A stretch of DNA of 64,000 bases from Lachnoclostridium sp. UBA1175. Lineage in GTDB: Bacteria > Bacillota > Clostridia > Lachnospirales > Lachnospiraceae. Under the pieces are notes generated by a model. It made no database searches. It was not told where the DNA came from and saw nothing but the letters and a program-made list of their open reading frames with translations. Positions 49,284 to 57,149 of the stretch are shown piece after piece. Location of the stretch: NCBI GenBank assembly GCA_002311665.1, contig DBYX01000021.1:14639-78638 (forward strand), read 5' to 3'. The position numbers and the translations under genes were made by a program. Every line of letters starts with the position of its first letter. Position 1 is the stretch's first letter.

Positions 49284-51604
49284 GCCGCATCACCTCCTCT
49301 CAGTGATGCTTTGACGCTTGTCCGGAACAGGTTTCGCACCTGTTTTCGCGTGACACGCCATGTCATAAAGATCAGACCGACAATCAGGAACACGTAGTGC
49401 GCCGGACTGAGATATCTGAGCACAAGACTCAGCAACGTGTTGTGATATACAACGTACCGCAACACAGGAATGAGAATAAGTGCGGGAAGCAGCGCAATCC
49501 CCATCCGCACATACATTCCGATCTTGATCACGCGCACGGGAATACCCATCGAGCGCATGATCGCCAGATCCCCGCGGAACGCTTCCACGGACCGGTTGGT
49601 GCACAGATTGATGACGAAAATGATAAGAAGTATGATGACAAACCACAGGACGCCTAACATCACACCCGTGAGGATCAACTCTACCAGCGTGTTTATGTCC
49701 GGAGAATATGTCTCATCGGTCGTGATAGCCATATAGCCGTCATTTCGAAGGATATCCGACGCTTTCTTCGCATCCTCGTCATTGTCGAACATCAGGCTCG
49801 CCTGCGCATAAACTCCCTCTACGGCGTCGCGGAACATATCCTCCAGGACCTTCGTTCCGACGATCAGCACAAGGTACTCCTCTTTGACACAGTAGGTGCG
49901 GTACATTCTCGAGATTTCTCCGGTAAACACATCCGTGAGATCTTTATTTCCGTATGTCCGCTCCGAATTGTAATCCTTCATCAGGGACGGATACTCAAAC
50001 CTTCCTTTGTAACCGCGGACAAACGTGCCCGTGCCTTTCAGCGTGAACTCAAAGGCACCGCCCTCTTTCAGTTTCTTGCTGAAAGGTTCGTTGGCACAGT
50101 AGATCTTGTCGGGTTCGAGTTCGCTAGAGCACATCAGCAGTACCCGCTGGAAATCCAGTTTCTCCCCGTCAAGCGTTCCTTCCTTGTAACTGAGTACCAT
50201 CCCCATCAATGCGGTTGCCTTGAGGAAACCTTCGCGGTTGAAAATGCATACCGGCTCCTCGTTGGTATCCACATCGAACAGGGTTCCGACAATTTTATAA
50301 ATGCATCCGTTCAGGTTGATCGTGTCATGACCGAGGCCGAACGGTTCCAGTTTCGCATTGTAGTAATACGGCAATTTCAGAAGTACTTCGTCTGCGGCCT
50401 GCGGGTATCGTCCGTAGGTCGGCGTTCCGTATTCCCTGTCATATTCATAGCGGCAATTGCCTTCGTGCTTGATATCGTAGTCACCGGTTGCCGTAGTTTC
50501 CCCGAAGCAATCCTCAATGAAGATGTCAAGGAGATAGTCATAGTGAATGCTGTCCTTCGCACCGGTCTTCTTTGCGATGTCCCCCAGTTCCGTATCCGAG
50601 ATCGGCTGGCTGTCCTGTCTCGCGACAACAAGCCGTCCCTCGGTCTTCTGGAACAGGTAGAACGGACGGAACATATCCGTAAACCCTCCGCAGAGTGCGG
50701 TCGTGAAGAACAACGACACCATGCCGAACAGAAGCAGGAAGACAAGGAACAGACTGAGCTTCGGTTTGGACGTAAACAGGGCCCGCCCCAGGCGCAATCC
50801 GTTGGAAAATGCGGAAACCTTCGTGTTATCCGCCTTCGCTGCGGCCGGTATTTCCTCCGCATGCTCAGCAACTTCTTCCGACTGTTTCGCATTTTCCTCT
50901 GCCTGCTCCGCCGCTTTTTCACTCTCACGAAGCATGCGGTCAGACTCCACCGCGCCGTCAAATATGCGGATATGTCTGGTCGCAACTTCCTCGAGAAGCT
51001 CAAAATCGTGCGTCACGACGATCAATAATTTTCCGCGAGACACTTCCTTAAGAAGCTCGATGATCTCTTTAGCCGTTTCGGAGTCCAGATTGCCTGTGGG
51101 CTCGTCCGCAAGGATGATCGGGCTGTCCTTCGCGAGTGCGCGTGCGATGACCGTACGCTGCTTCTGACCGCCGGACAGCTGGCTTCCCTTATGCTTCTTA
51201 TGATTCGTAAGCCCGACACGGTCGATCAGCTCAAGGGCGCGCTCACGACGCTTCTTCGGATCGCTTATGGTCATCAAAGCAAGCTCCACGTTCTGCAAAA
51301 CCGTGAAGCTGTCGATGATATTGTAGTCCTGGAAAATAAATGAGATGTACTTCTGCCGGTACTGCTCCCAGTCCGGCTGAAGATAGTGAGACGTGGGCTG
51401 CCCTTCCACAAAGAGCTCGCCCTCCTCGTACGTGTCCATGCCGCTCAGAACGTTGAGCAGCGTGGATTTGCCGGATCCCGATTCACCGGTGATCGCGACA
51501 AACTCGTCGGGATCAAAAGAAAGATTGACGCCGCGTATGCCGACGGCGACATTTCCCTCGGAAACATAGATTTTCCCTACGTTATCCAGTTTTAGTAACG
51601 ACAT
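49280..51604 (-). CDS. ABC transporter ATPase-FtsX permease fusion, type B (first gene of the operon)
   Basis: 774 residues, promoter-proximal. The ATPase has GESGSGKSTLL, LSGGQKQRTVIARA, LADEPTGNLD and VTHDFELL. The linker is an Ala/Glu-rich helix (EKAAEQAEENAKQSEEVAEH), probably a coiled coil. TM1 (PKLSLFLVFLLLFGMVSLFF), an extracytoplasmic domain and three C-terminal helices (FRGDLAIMRSMGIPVRVIKI) follow, with tail VKASLRGGDAA. ATG 51604 has SD GGAGGAGAAGG. A sigma-A promoter lies 90 bp upstream. No two-component system or accessory protein adjoins the operon in this window. Confidence 0.93.
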   Translation of the reverse strand: MSLLKLDNVGKIYVSEGNVAVGIRGVNLSFDPDEFVAITGESGSGKSTLLNVLSGMDTYEEGELFVEGQPTSHYLQPDWEQYRQKYISFIFQDYNIIDSFTVLQNVELALMTISDPKKRRERALELIDRVGLTNHKKHKGSQLSGGQKQRTVIARALAKDSPIILADEPTGNLDSETAKEIIELLKEVSRGKLLIVVTHDFELLEEVATRHIRIFDGAVESDRMLRESEKAAEQAEENAKQSEEVAEHAEEIPAAAKADNTKVSAFSNGLRLGRALFTSKPKLSLFLVFLLLFGMVSLFFTTALCGGFTDMFRPFYLFQKTEGRLVVARQDSQPISDTELGDIAKKTGAKDSIHYDYLLDIFIEDCFGETTATGDYDIKHEGNCRYEYDREYGTPTYGRYPQAADEVLLKLPYYYNAKLEPFGLGHDTINLNGCIYKIVGTLFDVDTNEEPVCIFNREGFLKATALMGMVLSYKEGTLDGEKLDFQRVLLMCSSELEPDKIYCANEPFSKKLKEGGAFEFTLKGTGTFVRGYKGRFEYPSLMKDYNSERTYGNKDLTDVFTGEISRMYRTYCVKEEYLVLIVGTKVLEDMFRDAVEGVYAQASLMFDNDEDAKKASDILRNDGYMAITTDETYSPDINTLVELILTGVMLGVLWFVIILLIIFVINLCTNRSVEAFRGDLAIMRSMGIPVRVIKIGMYVRMGIALLPALILIPVLRYVVYHNTLLSLVLRYLSPAHYVFLIVGLIFMTWRVTRKQVRNLFRTSVKASLRGGDAA

Positions 51605-51670
51605 GGCCTTCTCCTCCGCATAATCTGTATGCTCATCAAGCCCGCACGCAGAAATTTCACCCCATAAATG

Positions 51671-51686
51671 ACGGTTTTTACACCGT
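51671..51686. promoter_or_regulatory. Inverted repeat at the start of the ABC-operon transcript
   Basis: ACGGT-TTTTAC-ACCGT, 5-bp arms, lies just downstream of the -10 box, about where transcription should begin. It is a candidate operator for whatever controls the six-gene ABC operon; the regulator is not known. Confidence 0.45.
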
Positions 51687-51693
51687 ATTATTC

Positions 51694-51722
51694 ATTATAC
51701 CACACAATTTATAGATTTCCAA
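51694..51722 (-). promoter_or_regulatory. Promoter of the six-gene ABC operon
   Basis: On the minus strand, TTGGAA (51717-51722), a 17-bp spacer and a perfect TATAAT (51694-51699). The surrounding 51650-51735 stretch is notably AT-rich. Confidence 0.75.
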
Positions 51723-51770
51723 TTATTTTATGCACCTGTCATGTGCAATACTATCCGCCGCGCAACGGCA

Positions 51771-52847
51771 TCAGCCGAGAATCTCGCGGATCCGTGCGGC
51801 AAGCACTTCCGCAGCTCTTTCGTGAGCAATGTGCCCCGGATGGAAGCGCGATCCGAACGCCTCCTTCGTCGTGTCCGGAAGACGGCAGTATCCGACGCGG
51901 TCGTCCCCGCACTCGCTGCGGTATGTCTCGATCGCTGCAACGATCGGCTCCTCCATATCGACTCCGAGCATCCCGTACACCCAGAGAAGATACGCCTGCG
52001 GATGGCAACTGCGAAGCTTCGCGAGGAATCCGCGCACGGCACCGTCGAAAGCAGCCGCACTCGGCGCATCGAGCACTCCGTTCTCCTTCGCAAGCTTGTA
52101 TGTCTTCCCGGTCTCCGGATCGGTATACGCTTCCGCGTTGCACGCACCCGAGTCGTTCGTCCCGAGGTTGATCACGACAATGTCCGGCATGAACTTCGAA
52201 TGATCGTACGGTTCAAGAGACCCGTATACGCTCTCTCCCGCCGCCGTGACGGGCGCGCACACCTTGTCGTAAATGCCCGGGATATTCGAATGAATGTCAT
52301 TGTTATAGCCGCAGTACACGCCCCAGCCGCTCTGTGAAACGACCTGATAATCCGCGGAGAGCGCCTCAGCGGTCTTGTAAGCATAGTTGTCATACCCCGT
52401 GAACAGCTGTGCAACCCAGTCCATCTCCGCGTGCGCTCCGATCCCGCCCTCGCCCGAGGTGATGGAATCGCCGATGAACTGGATGCGGCACTTCGGCTCC
52501 GCGACAGGCTCAAGCACACCGTCCGTCTCAATGCCGGTCAGCTTTATGTAGTTCGCGCCGTCGCCCTGCATCGGCTGCACTTCCTTTAGGATGCGAACAT
52601 TTTTCGTCTCCTCCGCGTTGCGGTTGCGGAAAATGATCACCTCATTGTCGCCGCGTAACAGCGGCATACGGCACAACAGCGCGCCGTTGACGACAACGGC
52701 GATCCACTGCTCCTGCATCCCGTAAGCAGCCTCGATGTGCACTGTAAGATTTGCGGCGCGCACATTCATCTCATAGCGACTGCCGGTCCAGAAAAGCACA
52801 TCCGGTGCCTCGTTCGAAACTCTTCCGAGTATTTTTACATTGTCCAT
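51771..52847 (-). CDS. SGNH/GDSL esterase of CE2 (acetyl-xylan esterase) type
   Basis: 358 residues. An N-terminal jelly-roll (about 1-110) is followed by an SGNH hydrolase domain, the CE2 layout. The catalytic blocks are QFIGDSITSGEGG (Ser nucleophile), a Gly in SGWGVY, NLGTNDSGA (Asn) and FHPGHIAHERAA (His). The family removes acetyl groups from plant polysaccharides or oligosaccharides. There is no signal peptide, so it would act on imported oligosaccharides inside the cell, in keeping with a xylulokinase gene nearby. It is separated from the ABC operon by the latter's promoter. Confidence 0.87.
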   Translation of the reverse strand: MDNVKILGRVSNEAPDVLFWTGSRYEMNVRAANLTVHIEAAYGMQEQWIAVVVNGALLCRMPLLRGDNEVIIFRNRNAEETKNVRILKEVQPMQGDGANYIKLTGIETDGVLEPVAEPKCRIQFIGDSITSGEGGIGAHAEMDWVAQLFTGYDNYAYKTAEALSADYQVVSQSGWGVYCGYNNDIHSNIPGIYDKVCAPVTAAGESVYGSLEPYDHSKFMPDIVVINLGTNDSGACNAEAYTDPETGKTYKLAKENGVLDAPSAAAFDGAVRGFLAKLRSCHPQAYLLWVYGMLGVDMEEPIVAAIETYRSECGDDRVGYCRLPDTTKEAFGSRFHPGHIAHERAAEVLAARIREILG

Positions 52848-52901
52848 GCCAATATCCGTCCTATAGACTTCATCGCCCTTTGCAAGAGCGTGCGATCATT
52901 G

Positions 52902-53852
52902 TCAGCTGAAATAGATCATCGGGTCCGCGGGTTCCTTCGCGGGCACCATGCTCGTGATGTACAGGACAACTCCTTTGCCCTTGTACTCGCGCATATTCTG
53001 GATCTTCACATCCGCCGTGATCTCAAACCACATGCGGCTGCGAAGCGATGCCGGATCAACCGCAGCGGGGATCTTCGCAAGGAAGCCCGAGAACTGCGTA
53101 TCCTCCGCGCAACATGTCATCACCATGCGCCCCGGAACGATATATCCCTTCGGAAGCCGCGGGGATACGTAGAGCATCGACAGAAAGCGAAGCGTCTTCC
53201 CCTCGTAATGCTCCGGGTATTCCGATGCATCCATATACCAGATCCCGTAATCCGCATCCGAGATATCGATCTGCTGCTGTGTGATATCGTACGGAAGCTC
53301 GTCCTCGAAATCGTCGGCCGCCTTGCCGTCCGCGCGCTCGTAGGATATCTGCGTCTTGCGGTTCACGGCCTTGATGCTTCTTCGGATCAGCGAGCGGTCC
53401 GTCGCATCGTCACAACGGTTCACGATCACGACATCGGAGTAACGAACCTCGTCAAGGATCATCGCGCGCATATTGGCGAGATACATCGGGAACGTCGTGG
53501 AATCCACGATCGTGATGATCTGTCCGAGCATCCAGCTCTCCGGCATATCCATGTCCAGGAAATCCAGGAGTTTCCACATTCCGTTCCACTCGACCATCAC
53601 CATGTGCGGCTCGTAAAATGCCTCCAGCCGGCACAGAAAATCGGTCGTCAGCTGCTCCTGCTCCTCGACGGTGATGATGCTCACGCCTTTTCTCGCGAGC
53701 TCGACCTCATCGTATTCCTCCTCGCCCTCCTCAGTCAGGATCAGAAGCACTTTGCCGGAGGACAGAAACTGCGGATCGTTCAATGTATCGCGGATAAACG
53801 AAGTTTTACCGCTGTCAAGAAAGCCGTTGATGACAAATACAGGCTTTTCCAT
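52902..53852 (-). CDS. CobW/G3E-like GTPase fused to a DUF1980 (YcgQ)-like C-terminal domain
   Basis: 316 residues. The N-terminal G3E GTPase half (about 1-190) has Walker A GFLDSGKTSF and VIVNRCDDATD as the base-recognition NKxD equivalent, but it lacks the CxCC metal motif and has VEWNG instead of IEPSG. The C-terminal part (about 215-316) contains YIVPGRMVMTCCAEDTQF, very like the end of YcgQ/DUF1980 proteins. In Bacillus those are Zur-controlled together with a CobW GTPase. I infer a role in metal (zinc) supply. It follows the His-rich CobW gene on the same strand by 57 bp, with an inverted repeat between. Confidence 0.82.
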   Translation of the reverse strand: MEKPVFVINGFLDSGKTSFIRDTLNDPQFLSSGKVLLILTEEGEEEYDEVELARKGVSIITVEEQEQLTTDFLCRLEAFYEPHMVMVEWNGMWKLLDFLDMDMPESWMLGQIITIVDSTTFPMYLANMRAMILDEVRYSDVVIVNRCDDATDRSLIRRSIKAVNRKTQISYERADGKAADDFEDELPYDITQQQIDISDADYGIWYMDASEYPEHYEGKTLRFLSMLYVSPRLPKGYIVPGRMVMTCCAEDTQFSGFLAKIPAAVDPASLRSRMWFEITADVKIQNMREYKGKGVVLYITSMVPAKEPADPMIYFS

Positions 53853-53874
53853 ATCATTGTCCTTTCTCGTATCA

Positions 53875-53900
53875 CGCGCATTTTCCGTGGAAAATGCGCG
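53875..53900. repeat. 12-bp perfect inverted repeat containing the recurrent 9-mer
   Basis: CGCGCATTTTCC-GT-GGAAAATGCGCG lies between the two CobW genes. It is a second head-on pair of the CATTTTCC core (compare 27975-27993), here with longer arms. With a 2-base spacer it resembles a protein-binding palindrome more than a terminator. Confidence 0.85.
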
Positions 53901-53909
53901 CGTTATTTA

Positions 53910-55100
53910 TCAGTCGAGCTCGAACAGCTCGCGAATGACATCCTCGTTCATCTTGCTGCCGATGACACAGATGCGTCCGATGATATCCGGCTGTCCGTCG
54001 CGGATCTCGTACTCGCCCGGCGTAAGATCGAAGTAATGCCACTTGCCCTCCGCATCCGGAAGCATACCCTTCGCACGGAGGATCATGCCGTAATCCTCGG
54101 AGTTGGCAAGTTTCTCGAGGATGTCGCGAAGCGTATCCTCCTCGTATTTGCGGACTGTCTCACGTCCGAAGCTCGTGAATACCTCATCCGCGTGATGATG
54201 GTGATGATGGTGATGTCCGTCGTGATCGTGGCAGCAGCACTCCTCGTCATCATCGTGGTGGTGATGGTGATGATGCTCGTGCTCGTCTTCATCGTCATCA
54301 TCGTCGTCGTGATGGTGATGATGCTCATGCTCGTCTTCATCATCGTGGTGATGGTGATGATGCTCATGCTCGTCTTCATCGTCATCATCATCGTCGTGGT
54401 GATGGTGATGATGCTCATGCTCGTCTTCATCGTCATCATCATCGTCATGATGATGTCCGCACACAGGGCATACATCCTCTTCCTCGAGGAGCTGCTTTGC
54501 GAGGTCTACCTTCGTCTCCATCGCCTTCAGGATCTGCTCACCCGTGAGTTCATCCCAGGGCGTCGTGACGATCGTCGCGTCCGCGTTCTTCTCGCGGATC
54601 AGTTTCACGCAGGCCTGAAGCTTATCCTCGGACACAAACTGGCTGCGGCTCAGAAGGATCGTGTGCGCACACTCGACCTGGTTGTTGAAAAACTCGCCGA
54701 AGTTCTTCATATAGATGCGGCATTTGCCGGCGTCGACAACCGTAACGAGACCCGTCACGATCATCTCCGGATCGCCGATGTTCTCGATTGCGCGCACCAC
54801 GTCGGAGAGCTTGCCCACGCCCGAGGGCTCGATGAGGATGCGGTCCGGATGAAACTGTTCCTTCACCTGCACGAGCGCCTTGCCGAAATCGCCCACCAGC
54901 GAGCAGCAGATGCAGCCCGAGTTCATCTCGGTGATCTCGATGCCGGCGTCCTTGAGGAAACCGCCGTCGATGCCGATCTCACCGAACTCATTTTCAATCA
55001 AAACAACCTTCTCGCCCTTGTAACCGTCCGCGAGAAGCTTCTTGATGAGCGTCGTCTTGCCGGCGCCCAAAAAACCGGAAAATACTGTTACCTGAATCAT
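53910..55100 (-). CDS. CobW/G3E GTPase with large His/Asp metal-binding tract
   Basis: 396 residues. GTPase core: GFLGAGKTTLIKKL (Walker A), the metal site GCICCSL (residues 63-66 CICC), IEPSGVGKL and the SRSQ guanine-recognition variant. Residues 211-304 are an extreme tract that begins CPVCGHHH, continues as four blocks of Asp/Glu then His, and includes CCCHDHDG. The C-terminal CobW_C domain (about 305-396) is intact. Such proteins deliver or store Zn, Co or Ni; zinc is the usual guess for this subgroup. SD GGAGG upstream. It lies 36 bp after the dUTPase gene. Confidence 0.92.
   Translation of the reverse strand: MIQVTVFSGFLGAGKTTLIKKLLADGYKGEKVVLIENEFGEIGIDGGFLKDAGIEITEMNSGCICCSLVGDFGKALVQVKEQFHPDRILIEPSGVGKLSDVVRAIENIGDPEMIVTGLVTVVDAGKCRIYMKNFGEFFNNQVECAHTILLSRSQFVSEDKLQACVKLIREKNADATIVTTPWDELTGEQILKAMETKVDLAKQLLEEEDVCPVCGHHHDDDDDDEDEHEHHHHHHDDDDDDEDEHEHHHHHHDDEDEHEHHHHHDDDDDDEDEHEHHHHHHHDDDEECCCHDHDGHHHHHHHHADEVFTSFGRETVRKYEEDTLRDILEKLANSEDYGMILRAKGMLPDAEGKWHYFDLTPGEYEIRDGQPDIIGRICVIGSKMNEDVIRELFELD
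54189..54455 (-). repeat. His/Asp-coding simple repeat tract
   Basis: About 267 bp of GAT/GAC, GAA/GAG and CAT/CAC codons form imperfect repeats of an Asp-run, EDEHEH and His-run block, four times, then a Cys/His-rich end. Trinucleotide-like repetition of this kind is prone to slippage in multiples of three, so length may vary between strains. Confidence 0.85.
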
Positions 55101-55136
55101 TGCTATATCCTCCCTGCTGCCTTGCAGCCCGAAATC

Positions 55137-55571
55137 TTATTGAACCCCGGTCGTTCCGAAACCGCCGCGTGAAGTACCGCTTAAGTGCTCCACCTCCGTG
55201 AAGGTGAGCTTCGGCTGGTTCTTCATAATGCGGAACTGACAGATGCGGTCGTTCACGTGAATGACCGTGTCACGCATCGCGAGCACGGGATATTTCCACT
55301 CGTCCTCATCGCCGCAGTAGCTATGGTCGACAACACCCATATGGTTTGTCTGGATGATGCCGAAGTTGCGGTATGTCGAGCTTCTCGGCACGATATGCGC
55401 CTCATAGCCCTCCGGCAACTCCACCGCGATACCCAGGCGGATCAGCCGCCACTCGCCCTGTTTCAGTTCCACTTCCTCGGCGCTCCGCAGATCGATCCAG
55501 TCGGAGACACCGTCGATATACCGAAGTTTCTCAATCTCGTTGCTGATATAGCGAACCTTTAACTCTATCAT
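55137..55571 (-). CDS. dut: dUTP diphosphatase-like protein
   Basis: 144 residues, trimeric dUTPase size. Motif 2-like VPRSSTYRNFG (Ser/Arg triphosphate contact), motif 3 region NHMGVVDHSYCGDEDEW (uridine pocket; longer than the usual GVID-YRGE form) and the C-terminal RGGFGTTG arm that closes the active site. It hydrolyses dUTP to dUMP and keeps uracil out of DNA. Start ATG 55571 with GGAGGTAT; an upstream in-frame start at 55598 lacks an SD. It lies 36 bp before the His-rich CobW gene, possibly in one transcript. Confidence 0.9.
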   Translation of the reverse strand: MIELKVRYISNEIEKLRYIDGVSDWIDLRSAEEVELKQGEWRLIRLGIAVELPEGYEAHIVPRSSTYRNFGIIQTNHMGVVDHSYCGDEDEWKYPVLAMRDTVIHVNDRICQFRIMKNQPKLTFTEVEHLSGTSRGGFGTTGVQ

Positions 55572-55642
55572 GCGATACCTCCGACCGATTGGTTTCATTT
55601 TGCCCTGATTTTTCGCAGATCATACATCCGCGACTGTCGGGA

Positions 55643-57076
55643 TCAGTTAATGCCCTTGAGGAACGCGACGTATCCGAGATACGCCTCGTAGATGTCCACC
55701 TTGCAGGTGATCTCCCATGGCGCGTGCATCGAGAGCACTGCGACGCCGCTGTCGATGACATTCATGCCGTAGTTGCCCATAATGTAAGCGATCGTACCGC
55801 CGCCGCCCTTGTCAACCTTGCCGAGTTCCGACGTCTGGAACGTCACGCCGGCATCGTCGAGGATACGGCGAAGCATCGCCATATACTCGGGATTGGCGTC
55901 GTTGGAGTCGTATTTGCCGCGGGAGCCCGTGTACTTGTTGAACACGAGTCCTCTTCCGAAATATGCGGCATTGTATCTCTCAAACGCCGTCTCGTAGATC
56001 GGGTCAAATGCGGCGCTGACATCCGAGGAAAGCATGTACGAGTTCTGAAGTGCCCTGCGCACCGTAAGTTCGCTGTACTGCCCCAGACGATCTGCGATCT
56101 CCGCGATGCAGTTTTCGAAAAATCTCGAGTGCATACCGGTCGCGCCGACGCTTCCGATCTCCTCCTTGTCCACCAGCAGGCAGACAAGCGTGCGCTCCGA
56201 CTTTTTGATACCGAAGATTGCCTCTGCGGAAGGGTACGCGCATACGCGGTCATCCTGACCGTAGCCCATGATCATACTGCGGTCGATGCCGAAGTCGCGC
56301 GCTGCACCGGCCGGAACAAGCTCCAGCTCCGCGGACATAAAATCATCGGCCTCGATGTTGTACTGTTCCTTCAGGATGGCAAGAGCCGTTGCCTTGATCT
56401 TCAGCTTGCCCTCCTCCGTGAGCGGTCTCGAGGCAAATGTCACATTCAGATCCTCACCCTCGACGACGTTCGCACCCTTCTTCTGCAGCTGGTCCGCCGA
56501 GAGATGGATCAGAAGATCCGTGATACCGAACACGGGATCCTCCGGCTTCTCACCGATGTTGATCGTCAGCTTCGTGCCGTCCTTCTTGATCACAACGCCG
56601 TGGATCGCCATCGGAAGCGTGACCCACTGGTACTTCTTCACGCCGCCGTAATAGTGCGTGTCGAGGTACGCAAAAGCTCCGTCAATATCCTCGTAGAGCG
56701 GCTTCTGCTTAAGGTCGAGTCTCGGGGAATCAATATGCGCGCCGAGGATGTTCATTCCCTCGGACAGCGGTTTCGACCCGATCACGAACAGCGCTACCGC
56801 CTTGCCCATCATCGAGCAGTACACGCGGTCTCCCGCCTTGAGTTTTTTGAAACTCGAAAGCTCGCGGTACCCGAGGCTTTCCGCCTTGCGGATAATCGAC
56901 TCCGCGCACTCTCTCTCGGTCTTGTTGACCGTGATGAACTCCTTGTAACCTTCGCAAAATGCGTCAATCTTCGCACGTCCTGCCTCGTCATACTTCAGCC
57001 ACGCGTTGACCGGCGATGCCTTCACGCTCTTTGCGGAAGTCTCCTTCTTCGTTGTTTTTCCTTTCGTCTCTGCCAC
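55643..57076 (-). CDS. M18 family aminopeptidase
   Basis: A 477-residue metallo-aminopeptidase of the aspartyl-aminopeptidase (M18) family, dodecameric in relatives. Metal and catalytic segments: LGAHIDSPRLDLKQ, the Glu pair in DKEEIGSVGATGM, YMLSSDVSAAFDP, and the last His in SMHAPWEI. The first 25 residues (AETKGKTTKKETSAKSVK) are a Lys/Thr-rich extension. I choose GTG 57076 because GAGGTGA lies about six bases upstream; a TTG at 57106 is the alternative. It supplies free amino acids from peptides in the cytoplasm. Confidence 0.92.
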   Translation of the reverse strand: MAETKGKTTKKETSAKSVKASPVNAWLKYDEAGRAKIDAFCEGYKEFITVNKTERECAESIIRKAESLGYRELSSFKKLKAGDRVYCSMMGKAVALFVIGSKPLSEGMNILGAHIDSPRLDLKQKPLYEDIDGAFAYLDTHYYGGVKKYQWVTLPMAIHGVVIKKDGTKLTINIGEKPEDPVFGITDLLIHLSADQLQKKGANVVEGEDLNVTFASRPLTEEGKLKIKATALAILKEQYNIEADDFMSAELELVPAGAARDFGIDRSMIMGYGQDDRVCAYPSAEAIFGIKKSERTLVCLLVDKEEIGSVGATGMHSRFFENCIAEIADRLGQYSELTVRRALQNSYMLSSDVSAAFDPIYETAFERYNAAYFGRGLVFNKYTGSRGKYDSNDANPEYMAMLRRILDDAGVTFQTSELGKVDKGGGGTIAYIMGNYGMNVIDSGVAVLSMHAPWEITCKVDIYEAYLGYVAFLKGIN

Positions 57077-57149
57077 GAAAATCACCTCGCTTACTATATT
57101 ACGCAACCGCTTAGCCGCGGTTTACTTACGCCTTGATGCCGCGCAACGA

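Noticed and set aside
35830..51604. Triplicated ABC genes as an assembly artefact
   Set aside because: The three pairs are clearly diverged in length and sequence, with different linkers and inserts, so they are real paralogues.
54189..54455. Trinucleotide tract as a non-coding satellite
   Set aside because: It is in frame within an intact CobW GTPase and encodes a sensible metal-binding tract.
55589..57136. A 515-codon plus-strand frame opposite the M18 aminopeptidase
   Set aside because: Antisense shadow of a well-supported gene; similar long shadows lie opposite leuS, icd and the WYL-HAD gene.
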